Source of the DNA: Gemmataceae bacterium
GTDB taxonomy: Bacteria > Planctomycetota > Planctomycetia > Gemmatales > Gemmataceae
DNA: 7,805 nt
Direction of reading: 5' to 3'
Assembly (NCBI GenBank): GCA_026418875.1
Contig: JAOAAM010000046.1
Location: forward strand, 1-7,805
Numbering within the stretch: the first letter of the stretch is position 1; every line of letters starts with the position of its first letter. The notes under the pieces are model-generated. The model was not told where the DNA came from. It saw nothing but the letters and a program-made list of their open reading frames with translations, and ran no database searches. Positions 1 through 5,158 of the stretch are shown here, piece after piece. Both the position numbers and the translations under genes were made by a program.

Positions 1-486
1 GTGTTCACGGGCGAGTTGATCGACCCGACCATCTGGCGGTTAAATGCCGAAAAGGTGCGCGGCATCAAGATCACGGGTTGGCGGTCGTTGACCGGCGGGA
101 TGCCCTTGGTCCTCGACTTGGAGCGGAAATCGGCGACCGAATGGGTCGTGAAAGACCAGGCCGACTATGCCGTCGATGCGGCCAAGGCGGAATCATTCGC
201 GTCCTCGCTCTACCTATTGCGGACGGATCGATTTGTGAAGAATCAAGGCGGGCCGCTCCCCGAGCACAAATTGGGTGAGAACGACGACACCTTGAAGATC
301 GAGGTCATGGTCGAGGGCGAGTCCGAACCGTTCGTGTTAACTTTGGGTGCCGAGACCAAGGAAAAAAACACGGACTATTATTTCGCTGACAGCAATCGAG
401 CGAAGGGGGCCGTCTTCCTCGTCTTCCGCGATCGGTTTGCGGAGCTACGCAAGTCCGGCCGGGGTTATTTCCAGAAGACGAAGTGA
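1..486 (+). CDS. DUF4340 domain protein, C-terminal part (5' end cut by window)
   Basis: The reading frame is open from the first base, and the stop TGA is at 484-486. The GTG at base 1 has no visible upstream context and is most likely an internal valine, so about 161 C-terminal residues are seen. They fit the end of DUF4340 repeats: a W-V-V-K segment followed by D-A-A-K (a short helix after the strand), a helix with L-Y-L-L-R-T-D-R-F, a strand pair ending V-L-T-L-G-A-E-T, then D-Y-Y-F-A and V-F-L-V-F-R-D-R-F-A-E-L-R. Members of this family in planctomycetes are usually membrane-anchored proteins. They are often found beside ABC-2-type or gliding-type transporter subunits (GldG-like), but those neighbours would lie left of the window and are not seen. 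The biochemical function is unknown. Family assignment is from recalled motif shape, not a database search. Confidence 0.75.
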   Translation: MFTGELIDPTIWRLNAEKVRGIKITGWRSLTGGMPLVLDLERKSATEWVVKDQADYAVDAAKAESFASSLYLLRTDRFVKNQGGPLPEHKLGENDDTLKIEVMVEGESEPFVLTLGAETKEKNTDYYFADSNRAKGAVFLVFRDRFAELRKSGRGYFQKTK

Positions 487-493
487 ACCAGGG

Positions 494-520
494 CCGAGCG
501 GGTGTCTTCCCGCCCCTCGG
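494..520 (+). terminator. Hairpin after the DUF4340 gene, weak terminator candidate
   Basis: CCGAG (494-498) pairs with CTCGG (516-520), and CGGG (499-502) pairs with CCCG (509-512). There is a 6-nt loop and a 3-nt bulge. It starts 8 bases after the stop codon, but no T run follows, so intrinsic termination is uncertain. It may instead be a 3'-end protecting hairpin. Confidence 0.3.
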
Positions 521-579
521 GCGGCTAACAAATCGGCAAGGCGACGGTTACATAGGTAGTGAGCTCGGCTCGGGAGATT

Positions 580-607
580 TTGAGAATCGGCGGGAACGAG
601 TTAGAAT
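580..607 (+). promoter_or_regulatory. Sigma70-type promoter for the ECF-like sigma gene
   Basis: TTGAGA at 580-585 and TAGAAT at 602-607 are separated by 16 bp. Transcription would start near 614, leaving an untranslated leader of about 80 nt before the ATG at 697. Both hexamers are close to the housekeeping consensus, which suggests this alternative sigma factor is made by the vegetative polymerase. Mapping is by eye only. Confidence 0.5.
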
Positions 608-696
608 AAGGTGGATGGTCCCGGAAGACCCAGCATCCAGACGCAGCGATCCAGGCGTCCCCAGTCGGCAAAGTCGGGTCTCGGGGGAGCTATCAA

Positions 697-1296
697 ATGG
701 CATTAACTGCCGTGGACAAAGCGCTGTTGCAGCGCTGCCTCAAGCACGACCCCGGTTCGTGGAATGATTTCATCGACCGCTTTTTGGGTTTGATCTACCA
801 CGTCATCCACTACACGGCCCATTTGCGGAGCGTCTCGTTATCTCCCGAGGATGTGGAAGACATCGCCGCCGAAATCCTCAGCCAAATCGTCGCCAACGAT
901 TATCAGATTTTGCGGCAGTTTCGCGGTCAAAGTAGTCTGGCGACCTATCTGACGGTCGTCTGCCGTCGCTTGTGCCTGCATGAATTGACGAAGCGGCAGC
1001 GAGCCGCGGTCAGCACGTCGGCCAACGTGGATCGCGAGGAGAGGCCCAAGGTTCAGGCCGGTCTGGAGAACCTGGAGGAGGTCGAGCGGCTGCTACGAAA
1101 ATTGCCGTCCCGAGAACGCGAGGTCGTGCGGCTGTTTTATTTAGAGGGTCGGACCTACGAGGAAATCAGCAACGAGTTGCACATCCCCGTGAACTCGATT
1201 GGGCCGGTGCTGTCGCGGGCGAAGAAGCGACTCCGTCGGGCCGAGTCCAGTGCCCCGGCGTCTCCCCGCCCCGGAAATGGCAAGGCGGAAAGTTAA
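697..1296 (+). CDS. ECF-like sigma-70 family RNA polymerase sigma factor
   Basis: This 199-residue protein has the two-domain layout of extracytoplasmic-function sigma factors, which direct core RNA polymerase to a dedicated promoter set. Region 2 covers about residues 24-100, with the acidic helix S-P-E-D-V-E-D-I-A-A-E-I (49-60) and the Q-F-R-G-Q-S-S-L-A-T-Y-L segment (74-85) expected to contact the -10 element. A charged linker follows. Region 4 spans about 128-182 with L-P-S-R-E-R-E-V-V-R-L-F-Y, the helix-turn-helix Y-E-E-I-S-N-E-L, and S-R-A-K-K-R-L-R at the recognition-helix end. The last 17 residues are a Ser/Pro/Ala-rich tail of unknown use. The ATG at 697 is chosen because GGGAG (685-689) lies 7 bases upstream. 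No anti-sigma factor is adjacent, so its control is not visible here. It resembles a sigma type I recall as widespread in planctomycetes; the regulon is unknown. Confidence 0.9.
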   Translation: MALTAVDKALLQRCLKHDPGSWNDFIDRFLGLIYHVIHYTAHLRSVSLSPEDVEDIAAEILSQIVANDYQILRQFRGQSSLATYLTVVCRRLCLHELTKRQRAAVSTSANVDREERPKVQAGLENLEEVERLLRKLPSREREVVRLFYLEGRTYEEISNELHIPVNSIGPVLSRAKKRLRRAESSAPASPRPGNGKAES

Positions 1297-1309
1297 GCAC
1301 CTGGCCGAA

Positions 1310-1325
1310 GACGCAGGCATGCGTC
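1310..1325. terminator. Shared hairpin between converging genes
   Basis: GACGCA (1310-1315), loop GGCA, TGCGTC (1320-1325) form a perfect 6-bp hairpin. It fills half of the 27-bp gap between the sigma gene stop and the stop of the minus-strand GH2-like gene, and overlaps that stop codon. Neither side has a T run, so it is not a textbook intrinsic terminator. Its position suggests a bidirectional pause or 3'-end structure. Confidence 0.4.
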
Positions 1326-2100
1326 AACCGATCCGACCGAGTTCCCCCTCTTCGCCCTGCAAAAGCCGCAGCCAAGGGCCTTCAGGGCCGCCGATCAGGA
1401 ACGACACCCCCTCGGGGATCGGGTGGTCGTCAAAATACTGACCGACCGGCACGCGTTGCCGCCGAAGCCACTCCCGCCATTCGCTCTCTTGTTCCCGCCA
1501 ATCGTGGGGCATCAGCCAGCCGAAGATTGCGGCCGATTCGGGGATGTCGCCCCCTGGGCTTGTCGGTTTGCCGATCAGGATCAGCCCGAGCCGTTCGGCG
1601 GCCTCCAACAGCGCCGGATCGGGCCAATTCATCAAGGCCGCGTTGAAGCCTTGGGCTTTCAACTCCGGCACCTGCGCCGGCTCGATTTCTTCGTCGGGTG
1701 CGACGTTGAGGGTCAACCGTTGACCATTCCAACGCAAGCCGTCCGGTCGCAGGACGGCGGAGCGTAAACTATGCCGCACCGACAGCCGCTCGTGAAGGTC
1801 TTCGCCCTCCCAAAGTTCAATAACTCCGCGGTACAGGAAGGGGCTGATCGGATCCCAAAAACTCGGTTCGGGGATCACGATGCGTCGAGCCAAGGGCATG
1901 CCGGGGAGGGCCTGGGGCAACTTTCGCAACGGATAGGCGACTTCGATGGTGGAGGAGTAGGGGCAACTCGGCCCGATCAGCCGGCCACGCAACTCCGTCT
2001 CGGGTGAGAGGGTTTCCGCATCGGCGAAAACCAGGATCTCCGCCTCGACCGGGCTGAGGCGACGGTCCGCCAAACGCAAGCGCACGATTCGGTTGGGCAT
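1324..2100 (-). CDS. GH2-like (glycoside hydrolase family 2) fragment protein, probably non-catalytic
   Basis: A 258-residue protein with no signal peptide visible at its N-terminus. Its order of motifs follows the middle of family-2 glycoside hydrolases. A beta-sandwich-like segment (about 1-112) ends in I-P-E-P-S-F-W-D-P-I-S-P-F-L-Y (76-90), like the GH2 'W-x-P-x-x-P-x-L-Y' motif. It is followed by V-R-H-S-L-R (108-113) in place of 'fGfR', then L-R-W-N-G-Q-R-L (122-129). The start of a TIM barrel follows: L-K-A-Q-G-F-N-A-A-L-M-N-W-P-D-P with L-L-E-A-A-E-R-L-G-L-I-L-I (147-176). Full GH2 enzymes are usually several times longer and carry two catalytic glutamates later in the barrel; that part is absent here. 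The gene begins 19 bases after the DUF2752 stop on the same strand, implying co-transcription. No strong SD is visible. The family link is inferred from motif order only, and the role is unknown. Confidence 0.55.
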   Translation of the reverse strand: MPNRIVRLRLADRRLSPVEAEILVFADAETLSPETELRGRLIGPSCPYSSTIEVAYPLRKLPQALPGMPLARRIVIPEPSFWDPISPFLYRGVIELWEGEDLHERLSVRHSLRSAVLRPDGLRWNGQRLTLNVAPDEEIEPAQVPELKAQGFNAALMNWPDPALLEAAERLGLILIGKPTSPGGDIPESAAIFGWLMPHDWREQESEWREWLRRQRVPVGQYFDDHPIPEGVSFLIGGPEGPWLRLLQGEEGELGRIG

Positions 2101-2119
2101 CCCTCAGCTCGACTCCGCT

Positions 2120-2581
2120 TCAATACCAGTCGGTGGGAAACGCGATTCTGCCGGTGACGACGGCGAGCCAGCGGCCAAATCCGAACGCAAAAAACACGAC
2201 CCAGACCAGGGCCAACATCACCGCGATGCCTCGCTGCCAGGCCGCCACGCGCACGGCCAAGGCCCGTCGGACTGACTCGGGGAATGCAGCCAACAAGCCC
2301 AGCCCGAGCAAGATCGGGTGCATGATCAGCCCGAGCGGATGAAAGCTGAGCGCCTGACGCCAGCGACCACGGAACAGGTTCGCCCCGCTGCGGGTCAGCC
2401 CACAGCCGGGGCAGGGCGCTCCGGTGGCGTTCTTCCAAGCGCAAAGCTCCACACCCAGGCCCGACTCCGGGGGGATGACCAACACCACCGCGAGGACGAT
2501 CCAACTCAAACGAATCTGTCGGCTCGCCAGGAATGCCGACAACCACCAGCGGTGTTCCGGCTTGGACCGCACCACTTCCAT
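2120..2581 (-). CDS. DUF2752 membrane protein
   Basis: This 153-residue protein has the DUF2752 hallmark T-G-A-P-C-P-G-C-G-L-T-R (53-64), preceded by C47 and K50, and H-P at 81-82. The cysteine cluster could bind a metal or form disulfides; the function of the family is not established. Three hydrophobic segments (about 24-37, 84-100 and 118-134) predict an inner-membrane protein of usual family size. The start at 2581 is the first ATG in frame, but the bases just upstream (on the minus strand) show no SD. An AT-rich TAAATA lies only 6 bases before the ATG, so translation may be leaderless or the start may be a little further in. The gene directly follows the terminator of the upstream secreted-protein gene and probably heads a two-gene unit with the GH2-like gene. 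Confidence 0.88.
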   Translation of the reverse strand: MEVVRSKPEHRWWLSAFLASRQIRLSWIVLAVVLVIPPESGLGVELCAWKNATGAPCPGCGLTRSGANLFRGRWRQALSFHPLGLIMHPILLGLGLLAAFPESVRRALAVRVAAWQRGIAVMLALVWVVFFAFGFGRWLAVVTGRIAFPTDWY

Positions 2582-2601
2582 ACCGTCTATTTAACAAGAA
2601 A

Positions 2602-2618
2602 ACCCGCACGAGGCGGGC
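2602..2618 (-). terminator. Rho-independent terminator of the secreted-protein gene
   Basis: Read on the minus strand, GCCCGC (2618-2613), loop CTCGT, then GCGGGT (2607-2602) form a stem of five G-C pairs plus a closing G-U. It is followed at once by TTTTCTTGTT. It lies about 70 nt past the stop codon of the gene ending at 2691 and just before the DUF2752 start, separating the two transcription units. Confidence 0.65.
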
Positions 2619-2690
2619 ATCTCGTCACCAAGACGGGGTGGGCAGTGCGGCTATTTCGTGCCGCATCAACAACCCGGTTGCTTCAGCCGG

Positions 2691-3221
2691 TTATTTGAAG
2701 TTGCGAAGCCAGGCCTCGAAGGCGGCGGCCTGTGTCGAGACGGTCCGTTTCGGGCCAAGCAGCCGGATCAGGTAACTGCCCTCGGGCGAGATCCACACCG
2801 CCGCCAAGAGGCGATAGTCCGGCCGAACTTCGCGCACCGCCGCATCGACCGAGTTCTTCTTCGGATGGTAGGTTCCCTGAATGTCGAGGCACGTCAGGAC
2901 CGCCTTGCTGTTCTTGATGGTCCATTCCCGAACCGCCTGGTCCTTGGGTAGGCTCGTCGGCAGCAGAAACAGATCCTTCAACTTGGCGATCTGTTCGACG
3001 GCGGGCGACGGCGGCAATTTGACGATGACCAACTCGGCGTCTTCCTTGTCGCCGCTGACTCGGCCAATTTGGAATTGATACAGCCGCCCCCGGGTCGCCG
3101 CCGGCTCCGCCTTCCACGAACTGGGAGCCGCGGCCGACAGGCCGTCCAGGGTCACCTCGGTGCCCCGCGGCGAATCACCCGCGATCAGAATCAGACAGCA
3201 GACAGCAAACACCCGGCGCAT
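2691..3221 (-). CDS. Small secreted protein, PsbP/DUF1795-like in shape, function unknown
   Basis: A 176-residue protein starting M-R-R-V-F-A-V-C-C-L-I-L-I-A-G, a short basic-then-hydrophobic signal sequence for export (cleavage site unclear). The mature part begins T-L-D-G-L-S-A-A-A-P-S-S-W (24-36), continues with a strand pattern Y-Q-F-Q-I-G ... A-E-L-V-I-V-K-L, and ends S-Y-L-I-R-L-L-G-P-K-R-T-V with F-E-A-W-L-R-N-F-K. This strand order, with a final 'F...W' helix, is like small secreted PsbP/DUF1795-type proteins and similar planctomycete hypothetical proteins. That is resemblance only, and no catalytic residues are recognised. The ATG is supported by GGGAG (3232-3228) with 6-nt spacing and by a good promoter just upstream. 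It is likely monocistronic because an intrinsic terminator follows. Confidence 0.8.
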   Translation of the reverse strand: MRRVFAVCCLILIAGDSPRGTEVTLDGLSAAAPSSWKAEPAATRGRLYQFQIGRVSGDKEDAELVIVKLPPSPAVEQIAKLKDLFLLPTSLPKDQAVREWTIKNSKAVLTCLDIQGTYHPKKNSVDAAVREVRPDYRLLAAVWISPEGSYLIRLLGPKRTVSTQAAAFEAWLRNFK

Positions 3222-3250
3222 AAGCGACTCCCTTCGCTTTGGTGGGACGG

Positions 3251-3279
3251 AGCATACTCAGGGCTGCCGATTCGGGCAA
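3251..3279 (-). promoter_or_regulatory. Sigma70-type promoter of the secreted-protein gene
   Basis: On the minus strand TTGCCC (3279-3274) and TATGCT (3256-3251) are separated by 17 bp. Transcription would start around 3244, giving a leader of roughly 20 nt that contains the SD at 3232-3228. Confidence 0.55.
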
Positions 3280-3332
3280 CACCAAGTTTGCCCACCGCCG
3301 TCACCGGTCACCAGGATTTACACCCGTCGGCA

Positions 3333-3370
3333 TTTCAGCAAGGAGGTGGTGTTTCAGCAAGGAGGTGGTG
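3333..3370. repeat. Perfect 19-bp tandem duplication with SD/anti-SD core
   Basis: TTTCAGCAAGGAGGTGGTG occurs at 3333-3351 and again without a gap at 3352-3370. The plus strand holds AAGGAGGTG twice, the ideal Shine-Dalgarno. The minus strand holds CACCTCCTT twice, identical to the 3' tail of bacterial 16S rRNA. The stretch lies in the 261-bp gap between the secreted-protein gene and tRNA-Pro. No convincing gene follows on the plus strand. Confidence 0.9.
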
Positions 3371-3441
3371 TTGGCTTGTCGGTGCCGAGACAGTGAATTG
3401 ATGCGGAAGGTCGGATGGCTTCTTGCGAATTCATTTCGACC

Positions 3442-3456
3442 CGTGTCACCGACACG
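3442..3456 (-). other. Hairpin downstream of tRNA-Pro
   Basis: CGTGTC (3442-3447), loop ACC, GACACG (3451-3456) form a perfect 6-bp stem starting 27 nt past the tRNA 3' end. No T run follows on the minus strand. It may be a processing or weak termination structure; without a U-tract, read-through toward 3370 is possible. Confidence 0.35.
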
Positions 3457-3482
3457 AGCCGGATCTTCCCGCCACGAGCGAG

Positions 3483-3557
3483 TCGGGGTGACAGGATTCG
3501 AACCTGCGACTTCGTGGTCCCAAACCACGCGCTCTAGCCAGGCTGAGCTACACCCCG
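3483..3557 (-). tRNA. tRNA-Pro (anticodon TGG)
   Basis: A full cloverleaf is seen on the minus strand. The acceptor CGGGGTG pairs with CACCCCG, followed by discriminator A73. The D-arm is GCTC/GAGC. The anticodon stem CGTGG/CCACG encloses loop TTTGGGA, giving anticodon TGG. The variable region is AAGTC, and the T-arm GCAGG/CCTGT has loop TTCGAAT. The C1-G72 pair with A73 is the usual bacterial proline identity set. CCA is not encoded, so it must be added after transcription. The TGG anticodon can read all or most CCN codons with a modified wobble base. A promoter lies directly upstream, and parB lies upstream on the same strand. Confidence 0.97.
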
Positions 3558-3566
3558 TTCGTTTTT

Positions 3567-3595
3567 AGTGTACGGCAGGCTCAAATCTCGGACAA
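3567..3595 (-). promoter_or_regulatory. Promoter of tRNA-Pro
   Basis: On the minus strand TTGTCC (3595-3590) and TACACT (3572-3567) are separated by 17 bp. They lie 9 bases before the tRNA 5' end, a normal spacing for a tRNA gene. The tRNA can therefore be transcribed without read-through from parB. Confidence 0.6.
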
Positions 3596-3674
3596 TCGAC
3601 GACGTACTCCCCTCGGCCGCCGCTCGCGGGAGTGACAGGTCGAGCACGGCATCCGCCTCGCTGAGTGCAACGGC

Positions 3675-4565
3675 CTACCGCCGCAGGACCTCCAGGATCC
3701 GCTCGAAGTCGTCGTTCGAGTCGAATTGGAGAATCACCTGCCCTTTGTCCTTGGCTTTCAGCTTGATGGCCACGCGGACAGCCAGCTTTTGCCGCAACTC
3801 GTCCTCGATGGCATCGACGTGGGCAGTTCGATCCGGCTCCGGCTCGATCTCCCTCGACCGACCGGCCGCCCGCTCTTGCTTCTGTTGCTTGAGCAATGCC
3901 TCCAGGGCGTGCACCGAGAGGCTGTTCGCGATGACCTGCTTCGCCAGGGCAATCTGCTGGCCCGGGTCGGATAAGCCCTTGAGGACTTTGGCATGGCCCA
4001 GGGACAAGGCCCCGGTGCGGACGTGATCCTGCACTTCGGCGGGGAGGTTCAGCAGGCCGAGCAGGTTCGTGATCGTCGTGCGGTCCACGCCGATGCGCTG
4101 GGCCAAATGCTCATGGGTCATGCGGAACTTGTCGAGGTAGTCGCGAAAGCCGAGCGCTTTCTCGATCGGGTTCAAGTCGCTCCGCTGGATGTTCTCGACC
4201 AGGGCCGCTTCGAGGACTTCCTGCTCGTCCATGTCGCGGATGTGGACGGGGACATCGTGAAGTCCGACGAGGCGGGCAGCCCGCAGTCGGCGTTCCCCTG
4301 CGATGAGTTGATACCCCCCCTCGAACCGCCGGACAAGCAGGGGGTTCAAGATCCCGTGCTGGCGGATGCTCTCGGCGAGTTGCAAGAGTTCATCGTCGTC
4401 GAACGTTTTTCGTGGCTGATGCGGGTTCAATTGGATGGCGTCGACCGGGACGCGCGTGGCGGAGTCGGGTGTGGCATGATGGATCTCGGCGGCCCCCTCG
4501 GGGGGGATGCCGAGCAGTGCATCGAGGCCGCGGCCCAAGCGCGGTGGGGACTTCTTCTCCAGCAT
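3675..4565 (-). CDS. parB: Chromosome-partitioning protein ParB (Spo0J/Noc family)
   Basis: A 296-residue ParB, the usual length for chromosomal members. L-G-R-G-L-D-A-L-L (10-18) is the N-terminal segment that contacts ParA. The CTPase domain has H-Q-P-R-K-T-F (49-55), the nucleotide-binding G-E-R-R-L-R-A-A-R (90-98) and E-N-I-Q-R-S-D-L-N-P-I-E-K-A (124-137). The parS-reading helix-turn-helix is H-L-A-Q-R-I-G-V-D-R-T-T-I-T-N-L-L (153-169). The C-terminal dimerisation part (about 255-296) ends F-E-R-I-L-E-V-L-R-R. ParB loads at parS, slides as a CTP-dependent clamp, and helps segregate the origin region with ParA and SMC. The start at 4565 is chosen over longer upstream options because A-A-G-G-A (4578-4574) lies 8 bases before it and homology begins at M-L-E-K-K. 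A parS-like site lies about 105 bp upstream. parA, commonly the preceding gene, is not adjacent. Confidence 0.95.
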   Translation of the reverse strand: MLEKKSPPRLGRGLDALLGIPPEGAAEIHHATPDSATRVPVDAIQLNPHQPRKTFDDDELLQLAESIRQHGILNPLLVRRFEGGYQLIAGERRLRAARLVGLHDVPVHIRDMDEQEVLEAALVENIQRSDLNPIEKALGFRDYLDKFRMTHEHLAQRIGVDRTTITNLLGLLNLPAEVQDHVRTGALSLGHAKVLKGLSDPGQQIALAKQVIANSLSVHALEALLKQQKQERAAGRSREIEPEPDRTAHVDAIEDELRQKLAVRVAIKLKAKDKGQVILQFDSNDDFERILEVLRR

Positions 4566-4572
4566 GGCTCGA

Positions 4573-4586
4573 TTCCTTGTCAGGAA
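4573..4586 (-). promoter_or_regulatory. Hairpin covering the parB ribosome binding site
   Basis: In the parB mRNA, TTCCT (4586-4582), loop GACA, AGGAA (4577-4573) form a perfect 5-bp stem with a tetraloop. The second arm is the Shine-Dalgarno itself. Folding would hide the ribosome binding site, which is 8 bases from the ATG. The stem is short, so the effect may be mild. Confidence 0.4.
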
Positions 4587-4600
4587 CAATTCGGCGCCTG

Positions 4601-4629
4601 GCCATAGCGAATCGTCCGGTAAATTGCAA
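4601..4629 (-). promoter_or_regulatory. Candidate parB promoter
   Basis: On the minus strand TTGCAA (4629-4624) and TATGGC (4606-4601) are separated by 17 bp. Transcription would start near 4594, about 30 bases before the ATG. The parS site lies 40-56 bases upstream of the -35 element, so ParB spreading from parS could cover this promoter. Confidence 0.45.
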
Positions 4630-4669
4630 CGACAATTGAAACGGGACGGATGGGGAAAATCGGGGCGCA

Positions 4670-4685
4670 CGTTCCACGTGGAACG
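4670..4685. promoter_or_regulatory. parS site (ParB binding palindrome)
   Basis: CGTTCCACGTGGAACG is a perfect 16-bp palindrome. Its 14-bp core GTTCCACGTGGAAC matches the well-known bacterial parS consensus TGTTNCACGTGAAACA at nearly all positions; only the outermost T/A pair differs, along with the central-half G that makes it fully symmetric. It is the loading site for ParB, encoded just beside it. The match is by eye, but the motif is highly specific. Confidence 0.9.
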
Positions 4686-4913
4686 CGACCTGAGTGCGCG
4701 GGGTCCGAGGGACCACGCCCGGCGACGTGTTGGGGGCGGTGGATACCTTGGCTCGCTCGGCCTGTCAAGAGATTTCTGCCGAAAAAATTCGCTTCCAACT
4801 CGAAGATTTTCCTCTTGCTCGACGTGAAGAAATCGAGTTGAATCTCGCCCGTCGCTGGACCGGAACCCGGCGACAACCACGACCCGCCGGAACGGGTCAT
4901 CGAGAAGAGGTCC

Positions 4914-4931
4914 CGATGAATGGATTCATCG
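4914..4931. promoter_or_regulatory. 18-bp dyad, operator-like
   Basis: CGATGAATGGATTCATCG consists of two perfect 8-bp arms around a central GG. A 2-base centre is too tight for an RNA hairpin, so a dimeric DNA-binding protein site is the simpler reading. No regulator can be named. Confidence 0.4.
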
Positions 4932-5044
4932 CCTGGGGCGGTACGGCACTTCCGCCACGATCTCGCTTCACGCACGTCTCCCAGCTCGATGGGCGAATCC
5001 CGCGTCGCGACCGGTTAGATACCCGCTGATGGCGTTCGGACCAC

Positions 5045-5126
5045 GCCGGCAAGTCGGCAGGATCGGCAACCGGAAGGCCCTCGCACTGCCGCGACGGGTT
5101 GCCGCCCTTCGGCCGACGCCACCGGT
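5045..5126 (+). ncRNA. Candidate structured 5' leader of the PseG-like gene
   Basis: Nested complementary segments make one long hairpin that ends 32 bases before the start codon at 5159. They are GCCGG/CCGGT (5045-5049 with 5122-5126, one G-U), GTCGGC/GCCGAC (5053-5058 with 5112-5117), AGG/CCT (5059-5061 with 5106-5108), CGGCAACC/GGTTGCCG (5064-5071 with 5097-5104), and an apical TCGC/GCGA (5081-5084 with 5091-5094, 6-nt loop). It does not fit a riboswitch I know. High GC raises the chance of fortuitous pairing, and no clear promoter was found upstream. Confidence 0.35.
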
Positions 5127-5158
5127 CACCCCTTTCCCCCAACGACAGGAAGAGGCTT

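Larger units (their letters stand above)
4686..5158. other. Long intergenic stretch between parS and the PseG-like gene
   Basis: About 470 bases with no gene I can support. It contains an 18-bp dyad (4914-4931), a less GC-rich patch at about 4765-4850, and a candidate structured leader (5045-5126). A plus-strand frame runs from GTG 4727 to TGA 5029 and has a helical-looking segment around 4755-4850. It has no ribosome binding site, its second half looks non-coding, and I recognise no family. No DnaA box (TTATCCACA) was seen. Confidence 0.5.

Noticed and set aside
1..3. GTG as the true start of the first gene
   Set aside because: The frame is open at the window edge, no upstream sequence is available to judge a ribosome site, and the visible part corresponds to the C-terminal region of DUF4340 proteins.
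487..696. Small protein overlapping the DUF4340 stop (483-767)
   Set aside because: It covers a hairpin and the sigma gene promoter, runs out of frame into the sigma gene and has no ribosome site or family features.
1423..2007. Plus-strand frames opposite the GH2-like gene
   Set aside because: They have low-complexity composition and no recognisable domains, and they lie antisense to a better-supported gene that is spaced like an operon with DUF2752.
3239..3568. Plus-strand open frame ending in V-G-V-T-G-F-E-P-A-T-S-W and preceded by a strong SD
   Set aside because: The C-terminal part is the antisense of tRNA-Pro, a well-known false protein motif in databases. The rest is intergenic sequence without coding character.
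3558..3674. Terminator between parB and tRNA-Pro
   Set aside because: Only weak GC-rich pairings are visible, with no T run on the minus strand. The tRNA promoter is the only feature I can support here.
4566..4880. N-terminal extension of ParB to an upstream start at 4880
   Set aside because: ParB similarity begins at M-L-E-K-K, there is a good SD before 4565, and the extension would read through the promoter and the parS palindrome.
4727..5029. Plus-strand small gene from a GTG
   Set aside because: No ribosome binding site, no recognised family, and the second half looks like non-coding sequence containing a dyad. Kept only as a note in the intergenic entry.
5099..5158. Earlier in-frame ATG for the PseG-like gene
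   Set aside because: The 20 extra residues are basic and unlike the family, they lie over the candidate leader hairpin, and a clear SD precedes the ATG at 5159.
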